A stretch of DNA of 12,681 bases, from positions 1 to 12,681 of the forward strand of contig WLWR01000026.1 of assembly GCA_012103495.1 (NCBI GenBank), in the 5' to 3' direction. The stretch is from Legionellales bacterium. Lineage in GTDB: Bacteria; Pseudomonadota; Gammaproteobacteria; WLWR01. The translations under genes and the position numbers were made by a program. The notes beneath the pieces are model-generated. The model was given only the letters and a program-made list of their open reading frames with translations. It did not search any database and was not told the DNA's origin. Positions 1 through 7,103 of this stretch are shown here, piece by piece (position 1 is the stretch's first letter; each line of letters opens with the position of its first letter).

Positions 1-1
1 A

Positions 2-604
2 TCACGCACATTAGAAACTCAGCTAGACACTTACCCGGAATTAACCCATCAAGTACAACAATCACCCCTTCTACCTGAAATCAAAAATCTCTTGCTGAAC
101 ACTTTCCAAGACAATTATCAACAGCGTCTTCAACAGTTAAAGAAAACTTATACTACAATTGCTACCACATTAATTAACAACTATCAAATTCATCTTAGCA
201 CCTGTCATTGGACCTCCAAGATCGGTCATAAACAGCAGCATCTTAACGACTCAACAATCCGCGAAATAAAGCATATATTTATGTCATCGGCACCCAGTGG
301 CTATCCGTCAATAGTATCTCAAGATAACCGAGACATCATACAAGCACATCGTCATAAAATTTTTGAAACAATAAGCTTTATCTTAAAGCTATTTATGTAT
401 GTTCTCACTGCAGGCATCCTTTTTAACCAGAAGCCAAAACTCAAGTCCTCTCATGGTGAAAAACTCTTCGAAGAAATTGACCAATTAAAAGCATCCTTAG
501 ACGCATATACACGCAGTGATGGAAAAACCATGCCTGCAGAGCAGCCTGCTCAATCCACTATCAACGAGGAAGAAGCTCCTTCTTCGTCTTTTCAGAACAC
601 ATGA
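2..604 (+). CDS. C-terminal part of an unrecognised protein (cut by the left edge)
   Basis: An open frame enters from the left edge and stops with TGA at 602-604, giving 200 codons of a protein whose start lies outside the window. I do not recognise the family. The visible part begins with a Gln-, Leu- and Thr-rich, probably helical stretch. About 371-424 encodes one hydrophobic segment (ISFILKLFMYVLTAGILF) that could cross a membrane. A short basic stretch (KPKLKSS) and a charged helical region follow. The last ~25 residues are polar, with three consecutive Glu at -12 to -10 from the C-terminus and then a Ser/Asn/Thr-rich end. In Legionella, such a Glu cluster near the C-terminus (the E-block) is a known feature of many Dot/Icm type IV secreted effectors. 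Applying that here is inference. A hairpin terminator lies about 50 bp downstream. The lack of stops, a sensible amino-acid composition and the terminator support a real gene; its function is unknown. Confidence 0.7.
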   Translation, partial: SRTLETQLDTYPELTHQVQQSPLLPEIKNLLLNTFQDNYQQRLQQLKKTYTTIATTLINNYQIHLSTCHWTSKIGHKQQHLNDSTIREIKHIFMSSAPSGYPSIVSQDNRDIIQAHRHKIFETISFILKLFMYVLTAGILFNQKPKLKSSHGEKLFEEIDQLKASLDAYTRSDGKTMPAEQPAQSTINEEEAPSSSFQNT

Positions 605-655
605 CCATCATTTCCCCTTTACCACCTTATAAATTCACCCAATCACACACTGCAT

Positions 656-692
656 AAAAAAAGCCCGACCGTCTTCCTAACGGTCGGGCTTT
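656..692. terminator. Hairpin terminator, stronger U-tract on the minus strand
   Basis: A 13 bp perfect stem pairs 660-672 with 680-692 around a 7-base loop, with a GC-rich core (GCCCGACCG / CGGTCGGGC). On the plus strand it follows the left-edge gene but is trailed by only TTT and then GATCTGTTTT. Read on the minus strand it is trailed by seven U residues (plus-strand A run 656-662), the better intrinsic-terminator form. It probably works in both directions. Confidence 0.85.
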
Positions 693-723
693 GATCTGTT
701 TTAAGAGCCACTTAGGATAGCCC

Positions 724-750
724 TTGACTTCAGTTTACACAAAATGTAAT
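724..750 (+). promoter_or_regulatory. Candidate sigma-70 promoter for the MOMP gene
   Basis: TTGACT (724-729) and TGTAAT (745-750) each match the sigma-70 -35 and -10 consensus at five of six positions. The spacer is 15 bases, which is shorter than ideal. Transcription would start near 757 and leave a leader of about 80 bases before the ATG at 836. A second possible -10, TACAAT at 790-795, has no good -35. The placement is therefore tentative, but this AT-rich stretch after the terminator is the natural promoter region. Confidence 0.4.
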
Positions 751-772
751 TAACATCAACAATTAGATGATC

Positions 773-784
773 TTTTGATCAAAA
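773..784. promoter_or_regulatory. Perfect 12 bp palindrome upstream of the MOMP gene
   Basis: TTTTGATCAAAA reads identically on both strands and lies about 50 bp before the MOMP start codon, downstream of the candidate promoter. It could be an operator for a dimeric regulator, or a short structure in the leader. Nothing in the sequence says which protein, if any, binds it. Confidence 0.3.
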
Positions 785-835
785 CTAGTTACAATCCCGG
801 CCGCTAGTTAGCAAAAAAACAGGAGAAATAGCAAA

Positions 836-1888
836 ATGAACTTAAGAAAAATCGTAATAGCACTAGCCGCCTTGGGGGCAAGCAGTACAGCCCTGGCTGG
901 CACGATTGATTCTACTTGTGCCGGTGACAGCGTCACCGTCGGTTGTGAACAAGCCGGATGGCAAGTGGGCGCCAAATACTTATTTGTACAACCCACCGGT
1001 GATCAACTGTACAGCGATTTAAGCAGTCATTCTAAATGGGCTTCTGGCTTTGAATTAAACACCGCTTATTTGTTTGGTGAAGGTAAAGACGTCAGTTTGA
1101 ACTGGACTTATTTTTCCAAAACCAGCAAACGCAATGTACAACCACTTGATACCTTATTGACTCCAATTATCGACACCCGTAAAAATTCATTGACAAATAT
1201 CTCTGATTCAGCTGAACAAATCAAAAGTAAATTCAGCGCTGTAAACTTAGAATTTGGACAAACCGCTTATTGGGGTAGTCAAGTGACCACTCGATTGCAT
1301 GCGGGTTTACAATCTGTTTCAATCAAGCGTGCTCGTTCACACTTCGATCAAGTTGCACAATTTGGCACAGAAAACCCTGTTTTTGCTAGTTCACAATTAA
1401 ATTACGAACAAACTTTTAAAGGTATTGGTCCTCGAGTCGGTATTGACTCTGCTTATGCCATTGGTGATTCGAACTTGAGCCTGGTCGGTAAAGGCGCAAT
1501 TACAGTCTTGGCTGGAACCAGTAAAGTTCGTAAAAATAGCACCACCCTAATGCAATTCACTCCATCAACGCCTAAAAATGATATTGCATTTATAGAAACC
1601 ATGCCCGATCAACGTACCCGTACCATAGCTCCCGCATTGGAAGCCAAATTAGGGTTGCAGTACGATGTACCCTTGGCCACTGGCACAATGATGATCGAAG
1701 CGGGTTATCAGTGGGTTAACTATTTACAAGTGATGAAAGCACCTGTAAATGCAATTCCTGATTCACTCGACGTTAGCAAGAAAACGCTTACCTTTGAACC
1801 TAGCAATTCTGGCATTCCTGGCAACCAAAACAACTTTGGTTACCACGGCTTCTACGCAGGTCTCAAATGGCAAGGTGATTTAATCTAA
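836..1888 (+). CDS. Legionella-type major outer membrane protein (MOMP porin)
   Basis: This encodes a 350-residue outer-membrane beta-barrel of the Legionella OMP/MOMP family, whose members are abundant porins and surface antigens. A signal peptide covers residues 1-21 (MNLRKIVIALAALGASSTALA), with an A-L-A motif before the predicted signal peptidase I cut. The mature start carries the family pattern: two Cys (28 and 37) in a CxxGxxxVxC arrangement, followed by W-x-V-G-A-K-Y-L-F-V-Q-P. The rest is alternating beta-strand-like sequence, ending in a glycine- and aromatic-rich final strand (NFGYHGFYAGLKWQGDLI). The last residue is Ile rather than the aromatic residue that many outer-membrane barrels end with. 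The start is set by AGGAGA at 821-826, nine bases before the ATG. The gene is monocistronic between two terminators. Family assignment is by remembered pattern; paralogues are common in Legionella, so its exact role is open. Confidence 0.85.
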   Translation: MNLRKIVIALAALGASSTALAGTIDSTCAGDSVTVGCEQAGWQVGAKYLFVQPTGDQLYSDLSSHSKWASGFELNTAYLFGEGKDVSLNWTYFSKTSKRNVQPLDTLLTPIIDTRKNSLTNISDSAEQIKSKFSAVNLEFGQTAYWGSQVTTRLHAGLQSVSIKRARSHFDQVAQFGTENPVFASSQLNYEQTFKGIGPRVGIDSAYAIGDSNLSLVGKGAITVLAGTSKVRKNSTTLMQFTPSTPKNDIAFIETMPDQRTRTIAPALEAKLGLQYDVPLATGTMMIEAGYQWVNYLQVMKAPVNAIPDSLDVSKKTLTFEPSNSGIPGNQNNFGYHGFYAGLKWQGDLI

Positions 1889-1908
1889 AGCCATCTTCGC
1901 TAGTGAAT

Positions 1909-1943
1909 AAAACGCCCACGATAAATCGTGGGCGTTTTATTTT
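1909..1943. terminator. Bidirectional hairpin terminator after the MOMP gene
   Basis: Thirteen bases (1909-1921) pair perfectly with 1926-1938 around a TAAA loop, with core CGCCCACGA / TCGTGGGCG. On the plus strand the stem runs into TTTTATTTT, a strong intrinsic terminator 20 bp after the MOMP stop. On the minus strand it is trailed by TTTTATTC, so it can also stop leftward transcription from pdxA. The remainder of the gap, 1944-2181, shows no further gene or clear structure. Confidence 0.9.
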
Positions 1944-2181
1944 GGCAACAATCACCGGAGATGCAAAATCTCGCGTGAAGCACGATGCACAACCATTATT
2001 CAATCAACCAGCCCAAGTAGGATTTTTCTAAGCACATCGCACAAGGTGCTGTTCAACGGGTCTTCCCCTATCTACCTGTATACCTATAAATCACTGCACA
2101 ATGCCTTTCATCTTCCAGGGTATAACGCGTACGTCACATGATGAATCTGCGAAAGGTATTTTGCTAAAATTCAGTCCTTAT

Positions 2182-3159
2182 TTAATCGCCAGCCATTTTA
2201 ACTGCCAAATTCACCGCTGCCAGCAAACTGCCTGGATCGGCGTTGCCACTACCAGCCAAATCCAATGCTGTCCCGTGATCAACCGAAGTACGGATGATCG
2301 GCAATCCCAATGTCACATTCACCGCGTGACCAAAACTATGGTATTTCACCACCGGCAATCCTTGATCATGATACATAGCAATAACAACATCGGCATTGGC
2401 CAAGTGGTGAGCGGCAAAAATAGTATCGGCCGGCAATGGGCCAGTCACCGCAATGCCTGCTTGCTGTAACGTATGCAAAGCAGGAGAGATCACTGCCAAT
2501 TCTTCACCTCCTAAATGCCCTTGTTCACCTGCGTGTGGATTTAATCCACACACCAACAATCGAGGGTGTTTGATGTGAAATTGTTGCTGCAGTGCGCGCT
2601 GCACAATGTGTACCGTCTCAATGATCAATTCACCGGTAATCGCTGATGGCACTTTTACCAAAGGAAGATGAGTGGTCACCAACGCCACACGTAATTCATC
2701 AGCAGCCAACATCATCACTACCCGTTGCGTATGAGTTAACTCCGCTAAAAATTCCGTATGACCGGTGAATGGGATTTGCGCGTCATTGATAATACCCTTG
2801 TGCACGGGTGCGGTGACCAGTGCGTCAAATTGTTGATTCAAACACGCTTGGGTTGCAAATTGCAGCGTCTCTAACACATACGTCGCATTGGCCACATTTA
2901 ATTGTCCTGCAATACAATGCTGCGCCAATGGAACATGATGGACCCACAATTGATTTAATCGCTGTGGGGTAATAGGAACTTGCGGATGCCAATCAAGTAA
3001 TTCAATTGATCGTCCCAATTGCTGGGCGCGCTCGGCTAACAATTGTTTATCGGCCACCACCACCCACTGCGCACTGGAAGAATGTTCCTGCACCAATTGC
3101 AGAATAATATCAGGGCCAATACCTGCCGGTTCACCCGCGGTCAGAATTAAGCGTTTCAT
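2182..3159 (-). CDS. pdxA: 4-hydroxythreonine-4-phosphate dehydrogenase PdxA
   Basis: PdxA oxidises 4-hydroxy-L-threonine phosphate with NAD; the product decarboxylates to 3-amino-1-hydroxyacetone phosphate, which PdxJ condenses in the DXP-dependent pathway to pyridoxal phosphate. The enzyme is cytoplasmic and metal dependent. The 325-residue product has the usual length and motifs: N-terminal TAGEPAGIGPD, then TAPVHKG, FTGHTEF, NPHAGE, YHDQG and a C-terminal TSVDHGTALDLAG. The three histidine metal ligands of the family are present at 164 (THLPL), 209 (NPHAG) and 264 (YHDQG). The ATG at 3159-3157 shares one base with the surA TGA stop (TGATG), so translation is probably coupled; no clear Shine-Dalgarno is visible. 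A TTG one codon upstream is a poorer start. It is the last gene of the lptD-surA-pdxA operon. In many relatives rsmA follows; here the convergent MOMP gene does. Confidence 0.97.
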   Translation of the reverse strand: MKRLILTAGEPAGIGPDIILQLVQEHSSSAQWVVVADKQLLAERAQQLGRSIELLDWHPQVPITPQRLNQLWVHHVPLAQHCIAGQLNVANATYVLETLQFATQACLNQQFDALVTAPVHKGIINDAQIPFTGHTEFLAELTHTQRVVMMLAADELRVALVTTHLPLVKVPSAITGELIIETVHIVQRALQQQFHIKHPRLLVCGLNPHAGEQGHLGGEELAVISPALHTLQQAGIAVTGPLPADTIFAAHHLANADVVIAMYHDQGLPVVKYHSFGHAVNVTLGLPIIRTSVDHGTALDLAGSGNADPGSLLAAVNLAVKMAGD

Positions 3160-4484
3160 CAATTGAATTCATCGTCATCATCATCATCCCGTAAAGACTC
3201 ATCCAAAATTTGAATAAACGACTGTGCACGCAACTCTTGCAACCAATTATCCACTGCTTCAGCAAACTTACGTTGGAAAATAAACTCACGGGTTTGCACA
3301 TGCAATTGTTCTTGCGTATCGTCTTGGGTTTTGCGTCCTAATACTTCAATCAAATGAAAACCAAATTGCGTTTGGATCGGTTGACTGAGTTGACCTGACT
3401 CCAACACCGCCATTGCTTCGGCGAAGCTAGGGACCAAACTTTGCGCTTTCACCCAACCTAAATCACCTCCTTTATTGGCACTGCCAGGATCTGCGGAATG
3501 TTGTTTAGCCAACTGAGAAAAGTCCTCACCATCTAAAATAGCTTGGCGCAATTCTAATAATTTCTGTCGTGCTTGACTGGCTGATATCTGCTGATTGGGC
3601 TGAATCAAAATATGCCGCACATGCGTTAAGGTAACATCCATTTGTTCATCAGGATGTCCACGTACCGCTACCAATTGAATCAAATGAAATCCATTGGCTG
3701 CCTGCAAAGGACCGGCAATATCCCCCGGTTCCATTTCTACCACTTTTTCAGCAAAAATTTCTGGCAAAGCCGCCAACTGACGCCAACCTAAATCCCCTCC
3801 TTGCAGCGCACTACGTCCACCGGATTCACGTAATGCAACTTCCGAAAAATCTTCGCCCTGTTTCACTTTGGCCAAAATATCGTTGATTTTTTTGCGCGCC
3901 TGATTGACCTGGGTAGGTGTGGGAGATTCAGGCAAGGCAATTAAAATATTTTTTACATGATATTGTTGATTTAATTTCGCTTGCTCTTGGTACATTGCTA
4001 AATAATCTTCAATTTGCTGATCGGTAACCACAACACTTGGCCCGATGGCTTGTTGTTGTAATTGATTGATAGTTAATTCACGCCGAATGCTTTCACGATA
4101 GGAATCGTAATTCAATCCACTGGCCACCACTTCTTCTCGCAACTGTTCTACTGTTAAATTATTATGGCGCGCAATGTTTTCAATCGCACGTTCCAACTCA
4201 CGATCAGGAATGGAAAAATTAGCGCGTTTGGTCAACTGTAATTGCAAATCAATATCAATCAATTGCTGCAAAACTTGTTTACGTAAGATATCGTCTGGCG
4301 GCAACTCAACTTCTGTATCAGAAAATTGCTGTTTCACCGCATCCAATCGTTCATTCAATTCACGTTCCGTCACCACACCCTCATTCACGACAGCGATCAC
4401 CTTATCGAGCTTATCGTTTTCGACTTCAGCCCACACTGTGGTTACCGGTAACCAACAACATATCCACACTATCACCCAACGCAT
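3159..4484 (-). CDS. surA: Periplasmic chaperone and peptidyl-prolyl isomerase SurA
   Basis: SurA escorts unfolded outer-membrane proteins, including LptD and porins, across the periplasm to the BAM machinery. The 441-residue product has a signal peptide at about 1-19 (MRWVIVWICCWLPVTTVWA) and an N-terminal chaperone domain at about 20-150. Two parvulin (rotamase) domains follow at about 174-275 and 287-384, each with a GGDLGW motif and a final GFHLI strand, and then a C-terminal helix that completes the chaperone fold. The ATG at 4484 is chosen because GAGG (4494-4491) lies six bases upstream; a longer frame from a TTG at 4496 overlaps the lptD stop and has no such site. The gene starts 8 bp after lptD and overlaps pdxA by one base. 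Unusually, the protein ends in six consecutive Asp, then EFN, an acidic tail that E. coli SurA lacks. Confidence 0.96.
   Translation of the reverse strand: MRWVIVWICCWLPVTTVWAEVENDKLDKVIAVVNEGVVTERELNERLDAVKQQFSDTEVELPPDDILRKQVLQQLIDIDLQLQLTKRANFSIPDRELERAIENIARHNNLTVEQLREEVVASGLNYDSYRESIRRELTINQLQQQAIGPSVVVTDQQIEDYLAMYQEQAKLNQQYHVKNILIALPESPTPTQVNQARKKINDILAKVKQGEDFSEVALRESGGRSALQGGDLGWRQLAALPEIFAEKVVEMEPGDIAGPLQAANGFHLIQLVAVRGHPDEQMDVTLTHVRHILIQPNQQISASQARQKLLELRQAILDGEDFSQLAKQHSADPGSANKGGDLGWVKAQSLVPSFAEAMAVLESGQLSQPIQTQFGFHLIEVLGRKTQDDTQEQLHVQTREFIFQRKFAEAVDNWLQELRAQSFIQILDESLRDDDDDDEFN
3171..3188 (-). repeat. GAT triplet repeat at the 3' end of surA
   Basis: Six consecutive Asp codons (four GAT, one GAC, one GAT in coding order) form a short imperfect trinucleotide repeat immediately before the surA stop and the coupled pdxA start. 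It lengthens the acidic tail of SurA. Loss or gain of a triplet would keep the frame, so the tail length could vary between strains. Confidence 0.6.
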
Positions 4485-4492
4485 CACACACC

Positions 4493-7036
4493 TCAAAATC
4501 GATCTAAATAACCTGGTAAATTCTCAGCAATCAAGCTTCGCACTTGATTGGAAGAACTAATATTGGATAATCCTCTAAATACAAATTGCACAAAGATGGC
4601 ATTCCGAAAATTAGGCTTGAAATTACTGTCTAAATTTCTAAACAATCGGCCACCCAACACTCGAACCCCCCAGCAACAGGCATTGTATTCCAATCCCAAG
4701 TAATATTCCATACTGGTTTTTTTACTCAAACTGTATTGAAAAATACCGATGGATGACCATCGTTCGGACAAGGGCCATGCCACGGATGTATTTAGATAAT
4801 GCAACGTATTGTCTGGTTTGTCAGTTGCAGCCAAAGTAATGTCTCCATCAACTAAAAATGAATAGCCCACACTCACTAATTTTTCTTGGTTAGGACGGAA
4901 TACTAAACTGACATTGGCATTGTCCATGCTGGAGGTACTGGGATCCCAAGCGGCATTGGAAACCAAACCGAGCTTCGGCGTAAAATTTACATTAGTAAAT
5001 CCAGCCAGCGGTGACGCAGAAGATTGATTCGAAGTAAATCCAACAATGGTTGCATTGGGATTTGATAAAGTCGTGTTGCAATTGATGGTATTAACTTCAT
5101 TGCACAATGAAATTGTACGTTTGGCAAAATAATAAATTTGCCCCAATCCGAAACTAAATCGTTCATAGCCTAGCGCTTCATCGTACCAACTAGAACTTAA
5201 CGCCACACTGATTTGATTGGCATTCATAATGCGATCATTACCAGAGAATCGATTGTAACGAAATAATTGATCAAAATTAAAAATATTATACGTGGAATCA
5301 AAATTGGGAATTTGGTTTTGATTGATTGTGGGCACCCACAAATAATATATTCGGGGAGTGACTGTATGCTGATACGATCGGCCAAACCAACGTTGTTGTT
5401 GATTGAAATACAAACCACTGTCTACTGAAAATACCGGTGCTGTTCTATTAATATTTCGTTGCACATTAGGCATGGGTTGTTGTAGATGATAATTAGATTG
5501 ATGCAACAAAATTCTCGGGGTAAAAAAACCATTCGCCGATGACAAAGGCATCATTAATTCCGGATACAGATTGAATCGAGAACCCGCCGGTTCGGGCCTG
5601 CTGGGAAGTGGCCATTCAAAATGATTAAATTCACCGGCAAAATTGAAATTAATCCGTGGCCATAATTCTGGGTAAACCGCTTTGGCACCGACTTGCGGCA
5701 ACCGTCGATAAACGGGATTGGTAAGCGGTTGATTGAATGGCGATAAGGTTTGATAACTTTGCAACAAGGCAAACAAATCCCAATGTTCATTTCGATAGTC
5801 CAACCGGCCTTGCCGTAACAATTGATTTTCCGTCGCTGTCACTAAATTAGTGGATAAATCTTGCAAGTAGAAATCATCGGAAACTTTGTTCAAATCCAGT
5901 GAACCACTCCAATTTGGATTGAACTGAGAAAAATGAGTGTATCGTAAACCATAGCGTGTATTGCTATCTTTTAAGATGCCTGGATCCAATGTTTGGTTTT
6001 GTTGTTTAAACTTGGCAAATTCACGATCATTCGGCAAGAAATCAAAATTTATCGTTCCTTGGCCCATGGCAAATAAATAACGAAAATTAGTATTAAGTGC
6101 AAAAATACGTTGTGAATAATAGGTCGGGGTAATGGTCGCATCCACATTTGGCGCAATGTTTAAATAAAAAGGAAAACCAACGATCGCCCCTAAATCTTGA
6201 GAGTAACCCACCAACGGCAATAAAAATCCTGTCTTACGTTGACCCGCCAATGGAAACTTATAAATTGGTGCGTATAAAATAGGTACATTGCCAATATTAA
6301 AAGTTGCATGCTTAGCAATTCCCTCATCTTTTTCTTGATCAATATACAATTGGCGAGCACGAATTTGCCAAGGCATCCTCGTTGGTGGACAGGTGGTGTA
6401 AGTTGCATTGACCAATTCAAAATGTTGTTTGTCAATTTGGATAATTTGATCCGCGTGGCCCCAACCATACAACTCGTGCGCGACACGAGAAAAATCTGCA
6501 TTGGCTGGAAATCGATCCAATCGAAATCGATACAGCGCTGCTCCGGTAGTGCTGGTATTACTAACCAAATCCAATTGTGCTTGCGGCGTAATGATCATTT
6601 TGCCATCTTCTTCGGTGGTGACTTCTCCATATAAATTAATTTTGATAATGTCACCGTTGGCATTCCGATACACTTGCGCACGATCGGCGGTGACCGAACG
6701 TCCTGACTGATGCACCATCACATTACCAATCAAATCAGAACGCCCTGTTGGTCGTAGCTCTCCGGAGTCTGCCGTAATGTAAGTAATGGGTGCAGCGGGA
6801 ATATCCGGTAACGATTCAGGAAACGTTGATTCTTTGGGAATGTAATAGCCACGGCAAATGGTCGGCATGTTGGGGTCTTCAACCCAACCAAGTTGTTTTG
6901 CCCAATTTACACGATATTGCTTGTTTTTTCCCCAGAATCGTTTTTTAATATCCGCCTCAGATGTCGTCGAGGCGACTGCGAACGGTGAAACAAGCCATGC
7001 GAGTAGACTACAGACCAAAAAGAAATGTTTGTTCAC
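4493..7036 (-). CDS. lptD: LPS-assembly outer-membrane protein LptD
   Basis: LptD, with the lipoprotein LptE, is the outer-membrane translocon that places lipopolysaccharide in the outer leaflet. The product has 847 residues, somewhat longer than E. coli LptD. A signal peptide covers about residues 1-22 (MNKHFFLVCSLLAWLVSPFAVA). Next comes a periplasmic OstA/LptA-like jellyroll at about 85-235 (ITADSGEL, GNVMVHQSGRSVTADRA, DQIIQIDKQHFELVNATYTTCPP). The long C-terminal barrel includes the conserved P-x-Y-x-F-P-L-x-G-x-R-K-T-G-F segment near 257-271. Cys61, Cys216 and the adjacent pair Cys787-Cys788 match the four-cysteine layout that forms the essential disulfides in E. coli. Two extra Cys (645 and 653) lie in a probable surface loop. 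The start is GTG at 7036-7034, chosen because it gives a clean signal peptide; the AAGG upstream is a weak, distant ribosome site. It is the first gene of the operon. Confidence 0.97.
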   Translation of the reverse strand: MNKHFFLVCSLLAWLVSPFAVASTTSEADIKKRFWGKNKQYRVNWAKQLGWVEDPNMPTICRGYYIPKESTFPESLPDIPAAPITYITADSGELRPTGRSDLIGNVMVHQSGRSVTADRAQVYRNANGDIIKINLYGEVTTEEDGKMIITPQAQLDLVSNTSTTGAALYRFRLDRFPANADFSRVAHELYGWGHADQIIQIDKQHFELVNATYTTCPPTRMPWQIRARQLYIDQEKDEGIAKHATFNIGNVPILYAPIYKFPLAGQRKTGFLLPLVGYSQDLGAIVGFPFYLNIAPNVDATITPTYYSQRIFALNTNFRYLFAMGQGTINFDFLPNDREFAKFKQQNQTLDPGILKDSNTRYGLRYTHFSQFNPNWSGSLDLNKVSDDFYLQDLSTNLVTATENQLLRQGRLDYRNEHWDLFALLQSYQTLSPFNQPLTNPVYRRLPQVGAKAVYPELWPRINFNFAGEFNHFEWPLPSRPEPAGSRFNLYPELMMPLSSANGFFTPRILLHQSNYHLQQPMPNVQRNINRTAPVFSVDSGLYFNQQQRWFGRSYQHTVTPRIYYLWVPTINQNQIPNFDSTYNIFNFDQLFRYNRFSGNDRIMNANQISVALSSSWYDEALGYERFSFGLGQIYYFAKRTISLCNEVNTINCNTTLSNPNATIVGFTSNQSSASPLAGFTNVNFTPKLGLVSNAAWDPSTSSMDNANVSLVFRPNQEKLVSVGYSFLVDGDITLAATDKPDNTLHYLNTSVAWPLSERWSSIGIFQYSLSKKTSMEYYLGLEYNACCWGVRVLGGRLFRNLDSNFKPNFRNAIFVQFVFRGLSNISSSNQVRSLIAENLPGYLDRF

Positions 7037-7103
7037 TACGGAAAAAGCCTTGCATAATTTGATTGCCGAAAAAATCAGTCGCCATTATAAACAGGAATTG
7101 AGC
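7037..7103. promoter_or_regulatory. Divergent promoter region between lptD and amgK
   Basis: This 67 bp gap must drive both directions. On the minus strand a perfect TATAAT lies at 7089-7084, placing the lptD start site near 7077 with a leader of about 40 bases; its -35 is poor. On the plus strand CATAAT (7053-7058) lies 18 bases after TTGTTC (7029-7034) and would give an amgK leader that keeps the ribosome site AGGA (7093-7096). A better-looking plus pair, TTGCCG (7063-7068) and TATAAA (7086-7091), would start transcription inside the ribosome site, so it is less likely. No sigma-E type promoter is seen, although E. coli lptD has one. Confidence 0.5.

Noticed and set aside
808..996. A minus-strand frame across the MOMP start
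   Set aside because: It is antisense to the MOMP signal peptide; its hydrophobic tail is an artefact of the A/T-rich leader.
1944..2100. Short inverted repeats (GAGAT/ATCTC, AGCAC/GTGCT) after the MOMP terminator
   Set aside because: Stems of only five base pairs with varied loops and no U-run are expected by chance; no RNA gene or repeat family is evident.
2101..2469. A 122-codon plus-strand frame beginning in the MOMP-pdxA gap
   Set aside because: Most of it is antisense to the conserved C-terminus of PdxA, and there is no ribosome site before its start.
4174..4560. A 128-codon plus-strand open frame
   Set aside because: It is fully antisense to the conserved surA start and lptD end, and its Ser/Asn-rich content simply mirrors those genes.
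6308..6710. Two plus-strand open frames inside lptD
   Set aside because: Both lie antisense to the conserved jellyroll domain of LptD, with no ribosome site and no recognisable domain.
7037..7100. A sigma-E promoter for lptD like that of E. coli
   Set aside because: A TCAAA occurs on the minus strand, but no GGAAC-type -35 lies 16 bases upstream; a perfect TATAAT fits better.
6858..7103. An 82-codon N-terminal extension of the amgK frame
   Set aside because: It runs antisense through the signal-peptide end of lptD, has no homology-like sequence, and a well-placed ribosome site precedes the ATG at 7104.
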